A stretch of DNA of 64,000 bases, taken from contig NZ_CP045702.1 of assembly GCF_014216315.1 (NCBI RefSeq), positions 3,100,001-3,164,000 of the forward strand, in the 5' to 3' direction. Each line of letters begins with the position of its first letter. The first letter of the stretch is position 1. Below, one piece after another: positions 16,228 to 25,460 of this stretch. The notes beneath the pieces are model-generated. The model searched no databases and had not been told where the DNA came from. It saw only the letters and a program-made list of their open reading frames with translations. Source of the DNA: Streptomyces finlayi (GTDB lineage: Bacteria; Actinomycetota; Actinomycetes; Streptomycetales; Streptomycetaceae). A program made the position numbers and the translations under genes.

Positions 16228-16289
16228 TCCAGAACCTCTAGTTCTGAGTGTTGGGAGATCCGGAGGGCAACGAGTTCTGCGTGCAGTGA
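16228..16289. other. Right attachment junction (P-B')
   Basis: Element arm P (16230-16255), read on the minus strand, gives CCCAACACTC, AGA, ACTA, GAG, GTTCTG, matching the left arm at 20 of 26 positions. The central GA (16257-16258) is followed by chromosomal VOC sequence. Joined with the left arm it makes a 56-bp attP, a normal size for this recombinase class. Confidence 0.82.
16257..16289 (+). pseudogene. Stranded C-terminal codons of the VOC gene
   Basis: Eleven codons encode DPEGNEFCVQ and a TGA stop, the standard C-terminal strand of VOC proteins. They are in the frame that would continue codon 139 of the gene at 6393-6839 once the element is removed. They have no start of their own and are not translated here. 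Confidence 0.85.
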
Positions 16290-16350
16290 CGCCGGCCCTC
16301 CGCGACCCCGTTCGGCGCCCCGCCGGCTCGCCGCCTCCGGCACACCGCAC

Positions 16351-16391
16351 GAGCCCCGGTACGCATCGCGACAGCGGTCGTACCGGGGCTC
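16351..16391 (+). terminator. Original VOC-gene terminator
   Basis: A perfect 13-bp stem GAGCCCCGGTACG (16351-16363) / CGTACCGGGGCTC (16379-16391), 62 bases after the stranded VOC stop. It is now separated from the gene it served by the 9.45-kb element, and ends just before the promoter of the HAD gene. Confidence 0.75.
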
Positions 16392-16415
16392 CGCGCACTC
16401 CATAGGGTGGCCCTC

Positions 16416-17258
16416 ATGCCCACCCCACCCGCACCCGCATTCACTCTGGTCGCCACGGATCTGGACGGCACGCTCCTGCGCCCCGGCGACGCGGTCAGCC
16501 CCCGTTCCCTGGCCGCACTCGCCCTGGCCACAGCGGCCGGCGCCCGGCATCTGGTCGTCACGGGCCGCCCGGTGCCCGGCATACGGACGCTGCTCGCCGC
16601 GCTGGGCTCCGACGGCCCGGTCGTCTGCGGGCAGGGAACCCAGCTGTACGACGCCGGGACCGGCCGCCTGCTGTGGTCCGTGACGCTCGACCGTGAGCTC
16701 GCCGAGACCGCGCTCGGCAAGATAGAGGCGGAGGTCGGCGCGGTCTTCGCGGCCGTGGACCAGGACGGCGCCGAGGGCCGGACGCTGATCGAGCCGGGCT
16801 TTCTGATGCCCCATCCGACGCTGCCCGCCGTTCGGACGCGGGACCGGGCCGCCCTGTGGGCGAGCCCGGTCATCAAGGTGCTGGTGCGCCACCCGGAGCT
16901 CTCGGACGATGCGCTGGCGTCCGCCGCGCGTGCGGTCGTGGGCGATCTGGCCACCGTCACCATGGCGGGCCCCGGCACGGTGGAGCTGGCACCGTACGGC
17001 GTCGACAAGGGCACCGGTCTCGCGCTGGCGGCCGAGCTGCTCGGCCTCGACCCGGCGGGCACGATCGCCTTCGGGGACATGCCCAACGACCTGCCGATGT
17101 TCCGCCGTTCCGGGCACGGGGTGGCGATGGCCAACGCGCACCCCGAACTGAAGGCGGCGGCGGACGAGGTGACGTCGTCGAACGAGGAGGACGGGGTCGC
17201 CGAGGTACTGGAGCGGGTGTTCGGGGGTGTCCGAGGACCGCTCAGGAACTGTCCGTAG
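16416..17258 (+). CDS. HAD-superfamily (Cof-type, IIB) phosphatase
   Basis: 280 residues. Motif I DLDGTLL with both Asp residues, motif II LVVTGRP, the motif III Lys in VDKGTGL, and motif IV FGDMPNDLPMF are all present, with a type IIB cap between motifs II and III. A soluble phosphatase of small phosphorylated metabolites; substrate not predictable. ATG 16416 is preferred to GTG 16407 because TAGGGT (16403-16408) lies 7 nt before it, suggesting a leaderless mRNA. The last 17 bases overlap the convergent SpoIIE-phosphatase gene. Confidence 0.87.
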   Translation: MPTPPAPAFTLVATDLDGTLLRPGDAVSPRSLAALALATAAGARHLVVTGRPVPGIRTLLAALGSDGPVVCGQGTQLYDAGTGRLLWSVTLDRELAETALGKIEAEVGAVFAAVDQDGAEGRTLIEPGFLMPHPTLPAVRTRDRAALWASPVIKVLVRHPELSDDALASAARAVVGDLATVTMAGPGTVELAPYGVDKGTGLALAAELLGLDPAGTIAFGDMPNDLPMFRRSGHGVAMANAHPELKAAADEVTSSNEEDGVAEVLERVFGGVRGPLRNCP

Positions 17259-19443
17259 CCGGCTCTTCCTCGGCCCGTTTCACGTTCTGCTCCGTCCACA
17301 GCGCCTTGCCCTCGCGGCTGAACCGCGTACCCCAGTGGCTGGCCAGCTGCGACACGATGAACAGCCCGCGCCCGCCCTCGTCGACGGTGCGGGCATGACG
17401 CAGGTGCGGCGCCACCGAGCTGCTGTCGTGTACCTCGCAGGTGAGGGTGCGGTCCAGCAGGAGCCGGAGCTGGAGCGGCGGAGTGCCGTACCGGACGGCG
17501 TTGGTGATCAGTTCGCTGACGATCAGCTCGGTGGCGTAGACCGTCTCCTCGTCGAGATGCCAGGCTTCGAGCCGTTCACGCACCAGTTCCCGCGCCACAC
17601 TCGGCGTCGTACGGTCGTACGCCAGCTGCCATGTCGCGACGTGATCGGCCGGGACGGTTCCGGTGCGGGCCAGCAGGAGGGCGGCGCCGTCCGGGTGGGA
17701 GCCGGCGGGCAGGGCGTAGACGACGCGGTCGCACAGGTCCTGCAGCGGCGCGTCCGGGTGGGCGAGCGCGTCCTTCATGGAGGCGGACGGCTGCCCGGAG
17801 CCGGACGCGAACGAACCGGTGAAGAAGGCGAGGACACTGCCCTCCTCCAGCGTGATGGCGACGGGTGCGAACGGCGCGGCGTAGGCCGAGAAGAGGCCGG
17901 GGCCCTCGGGGACGTCGGCGTCCACCGGGGTGCCGTCGGGCCCGATGACGACAGGTCCGGGGTGGCCGGCGCGGGCGATGGCGCAGGTACGGGTGAACGG
18001 GTCGTAGACGCCGTACATGCAGGTCGCCGTCAGCTCCTCCTTCTGCAGGGAGTCGCCGAGCGGCAGCGCGGCCCGTTCCTGGGCGAGATGGTCGGCGGTG
18101 TCCTTGAGCCGGGCCAGCACCTCGTCGGGCTCCAGGTCCAGGCCGGCGAGCGCCTGGATGACGGTGCGCAACTGGCCCATGACGATGGCCGTCTGGAGGC
18201 CGCGTCCGGCGACCGTGCCGATGACGAGGGCGGTGCGGCCCCCGGACAGCGCGATGGTGTCGAACCAGGAGCCACTGTTGCGCCCGGCGAGCAGGACGTG
18301 CGCCGTCTCCACGGCGGTCCGGGCGCCCTGGTCCGGCGGGAGCAGCCTGCGCTGGACCAGGGAGGCGATCACGTGGTCGCGCTCGTAGCGGCGGGCGTTG
18401 TCGATGCTCAGCGCGACACGGTCGCCGGCGGCCCGGGCGAGGCTCACGTCCGCGTCGTCGAAGTATTCCGTTCCCTCGCAGCGGTAGAGACTCAGCAGCC
18501 CGAGGACCGTGCCGCGCAGCGTCAGCGGCACGACCATCAGCGAATGGGCGCGGGTCGCCTCGATCAGCCGGGCCGCTTCGGGATCGGCCTCCAGCCACGG
18601 GGTGTCGGCGTCGAGCCGGACGACCCGGACTCCGAGGTCCGCGGCGGCCAGGGCGTACGGGGTGCGGGGGGCCAGCCGCCGCATCTCGGGGACGCTCACG
18701 GCCTCGCGCCAACGGTCGTCACCAGCGGGGTGGCCGGCCCCCGCGACCTCGTCGCGCGGCGCGTCCTCCTCCCCCCGCTGGTTCTCCTCGGCACCGAGGC
18801 CCCGGAACCCCGTACCGGCGGCCCGCCGCAGCGGCACGCCGAGGTCCAGCGGCCCGAGCGGCGGATCGGCGCCGCGCAGGACGTCGTCCACCACCTCGAT
18901 GACCGCGAAGTCGACGAATCGGGGCACCACGGCGTCGACGAACGCCCGGCAGGTGGCCGCCACGTCCAGGGAATTGCCCACACCCTCGCGGATGGCGGTC
19001 AGGATCTTCTCCCGGGCCTGCGCGTTCTCCCGGTCGGTGACGTCCACGACCGCCGCCAGCAGTCCGATGGGCCGGCCGTCCGTGTCGTCGAGCCGGTACA
19101 CCGACACCGTCAGGCTGCGCAGCGGGCCGTCCGCGTCCATGAAGCGTCCGCGGATCAGAAATCCGGTCACGGGGACTCCGGTGCGCAGCACCTCCCGCAG
19201 CAGCTCCGCCGTCTCCTGCGGTGCGTCGAAACGGTAGGCCTCGTCGAACCGGCGTCCCAGCAGCCTGCCCACCGGGACCATGTCGGTCAGGAGGTTGACC
19301 CGCACCAGCCGGAGTTCCGTGTCGAGCACGTGCAGGCCGACCGAGGACTGGTGGAACAGGGTGTCGAGAAGCGCCGCCCCGAGGCCGTCTACAGCCCTCT
19401 TCCGGACCCGGGACCCCTGACCTCCCGCACCTGCGTCCGCCAC
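17242..19443 (-). CDS. PAS/GAF SpoIIE-type PP2C phosphatase with HATPase (anti-sigma kinase-like) domain
   Basis: 733 residues. An N-terminal PAS-like region (VGLHVLDTELRLVRVN) is followed by a GAF domain and a SpoIIE/PP2C phosphatase (TALVIGTVAGRGLQTAIVMG). A C-terminal HATPase_c domain has ELITNAVRYG and the DEGGRGLFIVSQL lid. Such fusions regulate sigma factors by dephosphorylating anti-anti-sigma proteins, and the ATPase domain resembles RsbW. No sigma or anti-sigma gene is adjacent. GTG 19443 with GGGGTGA upstream is taken as start. The longer frame to 19740 is antisense to the TetR gene and arginine/serine-rich. Confidence 0.88.
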   Translation of the reverse strand: MADAGAGGQGSRVRKRAVDGLGAALLDTLFHQSSVGLHVLDTELRLVRVNLLTDMVPVGRLLGRRFDEAYRFDAPQETAELLREVLRTGVPVTGFLIRGRFMDADGPLRSLTVSVYRLDDTDGRPIGLLAAVVDVTDRENAQAREKILTAIREGVGNSLDVAATCRAFVDAVVPRFVDFAVIEVVDDVLRGADPPLGPLDLGVPLRRAAGTGFRGLGAEENQRGEEDAPRDEVAGAGHPAGDDRWREAVSVPEMRRLAPRTPYALAAADLGVRVVRLDADTPWLEADPEAARLIEATRAHSLMVVPLTLRGTVLGLLSLYRCEGTEYFDDADVSLARAAGDRVALSIDNARRYERDHVIASLVQRRLLPPDQGARTAVETAHVLLAGRNSGSWFDTIALSGGRTALVIGTVAGRGLQTAIVMGQLRTVIQALAGLDLEPDEVLARLKDTADHLAQERAALPLGDSLQKEELTATCMYGVYDPFTRTCAIARAGHPGPVVIGPDGTPVDADVPEGPGLFSAYAAPFAPVAITLEEGSVLAFFTGSFASGSGQPSASMKDALAHPDAPLQDLCDRVVYALPAGSHPDGAALLLARTGTVPADHVATWQLAYDRTTPSVARELVRERLEAWHLDEETVYATELIVSELITNAVRYGTPPLQLRLLLDRTLTCEVHDSSSVAPHLRHARTVDEGGRGLFIVSQLASHWGTRFSREGKALWTEQNVKRAEEEPATDSS

Positions 19444-19546
19444 GGATTCACCCCACGTAAATGGCTCCGCGCACCTCGCGCGCCGGCCTGCTTGTGACCA
19501 GCATCGAGCCACTCCGCCCACCCCGCCACCGGGTCGCGGGGGCGGA

Positions 19547-20137
19547 TCAGGTCTCCCGCGCGCCCAGAGAACGCAGGACGTGCTCGACGAGCGCGGCGAC
19601 CGTCGCCTCGTCCTGCGGCGGTTTGCGCAGCACGTGGCGGTAGTAGACCGGGCCGTACAGCATCTCGACCGCGAGCGGCAGGTCGGCGTCGGCCGGGATC
19701 TGGCCCTGTTCCCCGGCCCGGCGCAGACGCTCGACCGCACAGGCGAAGCGCGGTTCGACCAGGTCTTCCCTGACTGCCTTCGCGAGGGCGTCGTCGTGGT
19801 GGACCTCGGAGAGGATCCCGGCGTAGGCGGGGCCGAACGGCGAGGTCGACAGCAGGCGCACGGCCGCGCAGATGTGAGTGCGCAGATCGGCGGCGATGTC
19901 CCCGGTGTCGGTGAACGGGGTCGCGTCCAGGAGGCCCTCGGTGAACGCCTCCAGCATCACCGCGCCCTTCGATGGCCACCAGCGGTAGATCGTCTTCTTG
20001 CTCACACCCGCGCGGGCGGCGATGGCCTCGACGGTGACGCGGGCGTACCCCTTCTCCGCACAGAGGCCGAGGGCGGCCTCCAGCGTGGCCTTTCGTGATC
20101 GCTCGCTCCGGCGCCGGGAACTCGGCGATGTGATCAT
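19547..20137 (-). CDS. TetR-family regulator
   Basis: 196 residues. The N-terminal helix-turn-helix is clear (VTVEAIAARAGVSKKTIYRW). The C-terminal part fits the TetR_C family of AcrR-like repressors. It is encoded upstream of the phosphatase gene and just downstream of an ABC exporter on the same strand; the latter is its most likely target, but no operator was identified. Confidence 0.88.
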   Translation of the reverse strand: MITSPSSRRRSERSRKATLEAALGLCAEKGYARVTVEAIAARAGVSKKTIYRWWPSKGAVMLEAFTEGLLDATPFTDTGDIAADLRTHICAAVRLLSTSPFGPAYAGILSEVHHDDALAKAVREDLVEPRFACAVERLRRAGEQGQIPADADLPLAVEMLYGPVYYRHVLRKPPQDEATVAALVEHVLRSLGARET

Positions 20138-20333
20138 TCGGTGAGCATGGGTGGATTCGAGCCAATCCTTGTTGACAGCTTGTCGTCAGAAGTCGAACAA
20201 TAACCAGGCGGAAACGGAACGTGCCGTGTCGTCACGTTCCTGCTGTTCGCACCGTTCGTGCCGTCGTGCCGCGGCGAGCCGATCGGGGGACGGCTCGACC
20301 GGCCGACGGCGCGGGCGGACCTTCCCCGTGCGC

Positions 20334-21224
20334 TCATGTGGTGATGTCCTTCGCCGTGAACCGCGCCCAGGTGGCCGATCCGAACACCGCCACGTACAGC
20401 CCCTGCAGCGTGAAGTTCTTCACCAGCCCGTCCCAGTGGACCGGCTCGCGCAGGAAGTCCGCGAAGGACAGCCAGTAGTGCGGGAAGAGATACGGATGGA
20501 CCGCGTGCAGCTGCGGGATCGTGTCGAGGATCTGCACACTGATCAGCACCCCGACGGTGGCGGCCATCGCCGCGATACCGCTGTTGGTCAGCGTCGAGAC
20601 GAAGAGTCCGAGCGCCGCGAATCCGATCAGTGACGCCGCGACCGCGAGAGCGATCAGCCCGGCGCGCACCAGCCCTTCCCCGAAGTCGATCCGGGTCCCC
20701 GAGATCGTCGTGACGTCACCGACCGGGAACAGCAGCGCGCCCACGGCCAGGGCCGACGCCGCCACCACCACCGTGGCCACCAGGCAGAACGCCAGCACGG
20801 ACGCGTACTTCGCGAGGAGCAGCCTGGTCCGGCCCGCCGGGGCGACCAGGAGGTAGCGCAGGGTGCCGCCGCCGGCCTCCCCCGCGACCGAGTCACCCGC
20901 GACGACGGCGACGGCCATCGGCAGGAACACCGGGAGCGTGGCGGCGAGCGAGGCGAAGACCAGGAACAGGCCGTTGTTGGTGACCTGGGCGAGGAAGGCC
21001 GGTCCCCCGGCGCCGTCCTGACCGCCCGAAGGGCCGCCGCCCGTCTCCACGCGCACCGCGACGCCGATCAGCACGGGCACGGCGGCGAGCACCGCGAGCA
21101 GGGCGAAGGTACGCCGGCGGCGCAGCGTCGTGACCAGCTCGGAGCGGAGGATCCCGAACGTCCACAGAGGGTTGCGGGGCCGGTCCTGGGGCCGGGTGAC
21201 GGCCATGGGTTCAGCCTGCGACAT
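20334..21224 (-). CDS. ABC-2-type transporter permease
   Basis: 296 residues with about six transmembrane segments. It starts with LWTFGILRSELVTTLRRRRT, and the ABC-2 pattern of a large external loop after TM1 is seen. The partner ATPase overlaps it by 14 bp. ATG 21224 has GAGGGA 5 nt upstream; ATG 21206 is the alternative. The exporter's substrate is unknown. Confidence 0.87.
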   Translation of the reverse strand: MSQAEPMAVTRPQDRPRNPLWTFGILRSELVTTLRRRRTFALLAVLAAVPVLIGVAVRVETGGGPSGGQDGAGGPAFLAQVTNNGLFLVFASLAATLPVFLPMAVAVVAGDSVAGEAGGGTLRYLLVAPAGRTRLLLAKYASVLAFCLVATVVVAASALAVGALLFPVGDVTTISGTRIDFGEGLVRAGLIALAVAASLIGFAALGLFVSTLTNSGIAAMAATVGVLISVQILDTIPQLHAVHPYLFPHYWLSFADFLREPVHWDGLVKNFTLQGLYVAVFGSATWARFTAKDITT

Positions 21225-22170
21225 CGAATCCCTCTCCGGTGAGTGCGACGAAGGCGTCCTCGAGCGAGGCCCGTTCGACCCCGAAGGACCGTACGCGGAC
21301 GCCGCCCCCTACCAGGGCGGCGTTCAGCTCGGCCGGGTCCGTGCCCGGCGGCGGGGCTTCGGCGGTCAGCCGCTGCCCGTCGGCCACCAGGCCGGTGACC
21401 CCGTGCTTCTCGAGGATGCGGGCGGCGTCGGCCGGGTCGGGGGTGGTGACGGCCAGCCGGGCCCGGGAGCCCGCGGCGAGTGCGGCGACCGGGCCCTGGG
21501 TGAGGAGCCGCCCGCGCGCCATGACGCCGGCGTGCGTGCAGACCTGCTCGATCTCGTCGAGGAGGTGCGAGGAGAGGAAGACGGTGGTTCCCTCCGCCGC
21601 CAGCTCCCGGATCAGCGAGCGGATCTCGCGCATGCCCTGCGGGTCCAGACCGTTGGTCGGCTCGTCGAGGACGAGGAGGCGGCGCGGCCGGATCAGGGCG
21701 GCGGCGAGTCCGAGCCGCTGCTTCATGCCGAGCGAGTACGCCTTGGCCTTCCGGCCGGCGGCCGCCGAGAGCCCGACCCGGTCCAGGGCGCCGTCGACCC
21801 TCGCGCGACGGGTACGCGGATCGGCGGCCGGGTCGGCGGAGTCGAACCGGACCAGATTGTCCCGGCCCGTCAGGAAGCCGTACAGCGCGGGCCCCTCGAT
21901 CAGCGCGCCGACCTGCGGGAGGACGGTACGCGCCCCGGCGGGCATCGGTCTGCCGAGGACCCGAGCGGTGCCGGACGTCGGGGCGATGAGACCCATGAGC
22001 ATCCGGATCGTGGTGGTCTTCCCGGAGCCGTTGGGCCCCAGGAAGCCGAAGACGCTCCCCGCTGGGACGCGCAGGTCGAGCCCGTCGACGGCGAGTCGGC
22101 CGCCCCCGTACCGCTTGGTGAGACCCCGGGTCTCGATGACGGCCGCTTCCCCGGCCCCTGCGTCGCTCAT
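21211..22170 (-). CDS. ABC transporter ATP-binding protein
   Basis: 319 residues of the DrrA/CcmA type. Walker A GPNGSGKTT, signature YSLGMKQRLGLAAAL, Walker B LLVLDEPTNGLDPQG and the switch His in SSHLLDE are complete. A C-terminal regulatory region of about 90 residues follows. It energises the overlapping ABC-2 permease. Confidence 0.92.
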   Translation of the reverse strand: MSDAGAGEAAVIETRGLTKRYGGGRLAVDGLDLRVPAGSVFGFLGPNGSGKTTTIRMLMGLIAPTSGTARVLGRPMPAGARTVLPQVGALIEGPALYGFLTGRDNLVRFDSADPAADPRTRRARVDGALDRVGLSAAAGRKAKAYSLGMKQRLGLAAALIRPRRLLVLDEPTNGLDPQGMREIRSLIRELAAEGTTVFLSSHLLDEIEQVCTHAGVMARGRLLTQGPVAALAAGSRARLAVTTPDPADAARILEKHGVTGLVADGQRLTAEAPPPGTDPAELNAALVGGGVRVRSFGVERASLEDAFVALTGEGFDVAG

Positions 22171-22301
22171 TCGCGCTCCCAGTCACAGTCCCGGCGGCCC
22201 GGCCGCCGGCCGCACGGATGGTCCACCGTACGCAGCCGCCCCGCCGTACGAGCGTACGGCGGGGCGGGCGCGCACAGCGGTGGCCACGAGGCGGTGTCGG
22301 G

Positions 22302-23543
22302 CTACTTGGCGGTGTCGGCCGCGCGCACCAGCGCGTCCTTCGTGACCGCGCCGACGTAGACCTTGCCGTCGTCCGTCATCAGCGCGTTCACCAGGCGGGT
22401 CTTGAAGACCGTGCCCGAGCCGAACGAGCCGGTGACCCGGTCGCCGAGGGCGTCCAGGAACTGCTGGGCCTCGGCCGGGACGCCGTCGGCGCCCTGCGCG
22501 GGCAGTCCGGCGCCGCCCGGCACCTCGATCTCCGCGACGGAGGTCCAGCCCTCGCCGATCACGTTGAGCCCCTGGAAGCCCTCCAGCGCGCCGAGCTCCT
22601 CGGGAGCCTTGTCCGCCTTGCCGTTCTTCAGGTCCTCGGCCTTCAGGTCCTCGGCCTCGGTCACCTTCGCTCCCTTGGGCGGGGTGAAGGCGAAGGAGGA
22701 CGCGTCCGGCTTCCCGAAGTCGACCTTGGTGAAACCGGCGTCGATCACGGCCTTGCCGCCGCCGCTCGGGGCCAGGGTGAACTTCAGCGGTACGCCGTTC
22801 TCCGCGTCGACCGCGACCGTGACCGAGCCGATCGTCGAACCGGACTGCTTCGGCTTGATCAGCAGCTTGTACGCATCGCGGCCCGCGACCTGCGCCGTGC
22901 CGTCGACCGTGACCGACGTCGTGTCACCGGCGGCGGTGAGCGCCTCCTCGGCCAGCTCCTTGGGCGTGGTCGGGACGCCCTTCGGCGCCTCGTGCTCCTT
23001 GGTGTCGCCCCGGGCCCCGGCCTCACCGGCCTCGGCGTGGTAGACCTCGTCGGACGCGCTGTCGTACGCCCAGACCTCGCCCGCGTTGTGGATCAGGCTG
23101 TACTCGGCGGCGTCCCCGAGGATCGAGAGACGCTGCTTGTCGGGGCCGTCGGCCGCCAGCCGCAGCGTGTGCGTGCCGGAGGTGAGTTCCATCAGCTTGG
23201 CCTGCGGGTCGGCGGCGGAGCCTTCGCCCCCCTTGTCCGCGCCGCCGCCCGGGGCGAAGGAGCCCGCGAGCCCGCCCATCGACGGGATGCCGAGGTCGGC
23301 GGTGACCTTCAGCGTGCCGGACATCTGCTGCTGGTCCGAGGCGGCGATCTTCTCGATGAGTTCCTGAGCGGTGATCTTCGGCAGTTCCGGGTCTCCGGAG
23401 TCCGCCAGCGCCGGGACGAGGCCGATCGTCGCGGCCGCCACCCCCGCGACCGCGACCGGGACGATGTAACGGGCCGCCCTGCGGCGGCGCACGACCGTGC
23501 CCGTGGTCCCGCCGGTGGTCTCCGCGCTGTCGTTCGATGTCAT
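22302..23543 (-). CDS. LolA-like (outer-membrane lipoprotein carrier fold) exported protein
   Basis: 413 residues from ATG 23543, with GGAGGTAGGG upstream. A basic N-terminus (VVRRRRAARYIVPVAVAGVA) leads to a membrane anchor or signal segment ending near PALADSG. The rest is a LolA/DUF2092-like beta-rich domain (MSGTLKVTADLGIP ... AYDSASDEVYHAE) with a C-terminal regulator-like part. It should be cell-surface located. In actinobacteria these are thought to handle lipids or lipoproteins. Alone in its transcription unit. Confidence 0.75.
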   Translation of the reverse strand: MTSNDSAETTGGTTGTVVRRRRAARYIVPVAVAGVAAATIGLVPALADSGDPELPKITAQELIEKIAASDQQQMSGTLKVTADLGIPSMGGLAGSFAPGGGADKGGEGSAADPQAKLMELTSGTHTLRLAADGPDKQRLSILGDAAEYSLIHNAGEVWAYDSASDEVYHAEAGEAGARGDTKEHEAPKGVPTTPKELAEEALTAAGDTTSVTVDGTAQVAGRDAYKLLIKPKQSGSTIGSVTVAVDAENGVPLKFTLAPSGGGKAVIDAGFTKVDFGKPDASSFAFTPPKGAKVTEAEDLKAEDLKNGKADKAPEELGALEGFQGLNVIGEGWTSVAEIEVPGGAGLPAQGADGVPAEAQQFLDALGDRVTGSFGSGTVFKTRLVNALMTDDGKVYVGAVTKDALVRAADTAK

Positions 23544-23793
23544 TGTGTGCCCTACCTCCGTGGTCGGCGGCTGCCATCCGCACTGGGCCACTCCCTGCCG
23601 CCCTGCTCACCCGATGTGGTCAGGAGTGGTTGTTCTCCATCTGACCAAATCGGGCGCCGACAAGCGTCAGCCCGCGGGATCAACTCCGCGTACTGCTCCG
23701 GGATGACACCGGGCCGCCCGGAGTCACCCTTCCACTAAGGGTTGCCGTGCGCGGCGCGAGCCGAAACCAGGGCGGGCGGGCACCGGCGGGCTT

Positions 23794-24804
23794 TCAGCCC
23801 GCGCGGTGCACCACGGCGTCGCAGAGCTCTTCGAGCGCTGCCTTCGCGTAGCACTCGGGCAGCGGTGCCAGCGAGGCCCGCGCCTCCTGCGCGTAGCGGA
23901 TGGTGTCCTGCCGGGCCTGGTCCAGCGCCGGATGGACGCGCAGCCTGCGCAGCGCCTCCGCCAGACGGGCGTCGTCGTTCAGGTCGCCGTCCAGGAGCTC
24001 CACGAGCTCCAGGTCGTCCGGCTTGCCTTCGGCCGCCGCCTGCGCCCGCAGCAGGAGGACGGGCAGGGTCGGGATGCCCTCGCGCAGGTCCGTACCGGGC
24101 GTCTTGCCGGACTCGTGGGAGTCGGAGGCGATGTCGAGCACGTCGTCGGCGAGCTGGAAGGCGACGCCGAGCCGCTCCCCGTACTGGGTGAGGATGTCGA
24201 CGACCGACTCGTCGGCGCCGGACATCATCGCGCCGAACCGCCCGGACACGGCGATCAGCGAGCCGGTCTTGCCCGCGATGACGTCGAGGTAGTGGCCGAC
24301 CGGGTCGCGGCCGTCGCGCGGGCCCGCGGTCTCCAGGATCTGACCGGTGACCAGACGCTCGAACGCCTCGGCCTGGATGCGGACAGCCTCGGGCCCGAGG
24401 TCGGCCAGGATGTGCGAGGCGCGGGCGAAGAGGAAGTCACCCGTCAGGACGGCGACCGAGTTGCCCCAGCGGATGTTGGCGCTGTCCACCCCGCGGCGTA
24501 CGTCGGCCTCGTCCATCACGTCGTCGTGGTACAGCGTCGCCAGGTGGGTCAGCTCGACGACTACGGCCGAGGGCACGATTCCCGGTGCGTCGGGGTCACC
24601 GAACTGGGAAGCGAGCATCGCCAGCAGTGGACGGAACCGCTTGCCCCCGGCGCGGACCAGGTGCTGCGCGGCCTCCGTGATGAAGGGCACCTCACTCTTG
24701 GTGGCCTCCAGCAGCCCCGCCTCGACAGCGGACAAACCGGCCTGGACATCGGCCTCAAGAGCCTGGTCCCGCACGCACAGTCCGAACGGCCCGACGACGG
24801 TCAC
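23794..24804 (-). CDS. Polyprenyl (heptaprenyl/octaprenyl) diphosphate synthase
   Basis: 336 residues, trans-isoprenyl diphosphate synthase. The first Asp-rich motif HDDVMDEAD (D94, D95, D98) and the second QLADDVLDIA are intact. GGKRFRPLL near the N-terminus binds the isopentenyl diphosphate. Small residues before the first motif suggest a long-chain product. Proximity to nuo and menaquinone genes fits a role in making the menaquinone side chain. GTG 24804 has AGGAGA upstream. Confidence 0.9.
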   Translation of the reverse strand: MTVVGPFGLCVRDQALEADVQAGLSAVEAGLLEATKSEVPFITEAAQHLVRAGGKRFRPLLAMLASQFGDPDAPGIVPSAVVVELTHLATLYHDDVMDEADVRRGVDSANIRWGNSVAVLTGDFLFARASHILADLGPEAVRIQAEAFERLVTGQILETAGPRDGRDPVGHYLDVIAGKTGSLIAVSGRFGAMMSGADESVVDILTQYGERLGVAFQLADDVLDIASDSHESGKTPGTDLREGIPTLPVLLLRAQAAAEGKPDDLELVELLDGDLNDDARLAEALRRLRVHPALDQARQDTIRYAQEARASLAPLPECYAKAALEELCDAVVHRAG

Positions 24805-24960
24805 GAGGGGATCTCCTGTCTGATGACGATCACACGGAATGTCGATGTGTCGCTGTCTTCACTCAAGTCAGCGTATCCGGTCCGCTTTGGATCACCGTGG
24901 GCGCCTTCCCGCGACCGCCGGTATGTTCGGGATCAGCTCATCCGATCAGGAGTTGCTCCT

Positions 24961-25460
24961 TTGTCCCACACCGCCGGCGCTACCCAGCCGACCCAGCCGC
25001 CGCCGGAGGACGACCGCGCCTTCCTGGGCCGGCCGAGGGGTCTGATGACCCTGTCGGGTCGCCCGCGCGGCGGCCGGGCCGCTCGGCGTCGTCCACCCGG
25101 TGACGCTGGACGAGCAGCGCCCGGAGCGTCTGGATGGTCCGGGACGTCGCCAGAGGCGAGTGGCGCATGGAGGACGATCCGCGCTACGGCGGCACCCGCG
25201 TCTACCCGGACGGGCTCGCATTCACCGAGGACGCGGTGGAGACGTACACCGTCCAGGAGCAGGGCCCGCTCTCGCCCGGACCCGCTCGGACTGTTCGATC
25301 CGGCCGCACCGGCCCGAGAGCACCTGGGACGTCCGCATCGAGACCCGTTCAGAAATCAGCGCGGACGCCCAGGACTTCATCACGTACGGCGAAGTGATCT
25401 GCGAGGACGGCGACGAGGTCGTCTTCCACCGGACCTGGGAGAAGCGCATTCCGTGCACGG
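24961..25460 (+). pseudogene. Deletion scar: POT-transporter N-terminus joined to frameshifted hydrolase C-terminus
   Basis: TTG 24961 follows a good AGGAG (24948-24952) and opens with LSHTAGATQPTQPPPEDD then FLGRPRGLMTLSG, resembling the N-terminus of POT-family peptide transporters. From about 25059 the sequence switches to material resembling the C-terminal domain of S15/CocE-type hydrolases, split over two frames: PLGVVHPVTLDEQRPERL, then RYGGTRVYPDGLAFTEDAV, then WDVRIETRSEISADAQDF and VVFHRTWEKRIP. Most of both genes is absent and at least two frameshifts are present. The family labels are my reading of short segments. The rest of the 810-bp gap holds the promoter regions of the flanking genes. 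Confidence 0.55.

Larger units (their letters stand above)
6810..16257. mobile_element. 9.45-kb integrated element with large serine integrase, inserted in the VOC gene
   Basis: Left junction GA 6810-6811, right junction GA 16257-16258. The VOC gene is split exactly there. Inside each junction lies one arm of a 26-bp inverted repeat (6813-6838 and 16230-16255; 20 of 26 matching), as expected for attP of a large serine recombinase. The integrase starts 11 bp from the right arm. Cargo: a GntR-like repressor, an HTH/TPR regulator, several small Cys-rich proteins, and an HNH nuclease operon. No plasmid replication, FtsK/TraB-type transfer, terminase large subunit or capsid gene is visible. It could be a phage satellite, a decayed prophage or a non-conjugative island. 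Confidence 0.9.

Noticed and set aside
6831..16248. Direct repeat AGTTCTGAG at both element ends (6832-6840 and 16240-16248) as the att core
   Set aside because: Both copies lie inside the element arms. Placing the crossover there would not restore the VOC frame, whereas GA at 6810/16257 restores it exactly and is the centre of the arm symmetry.
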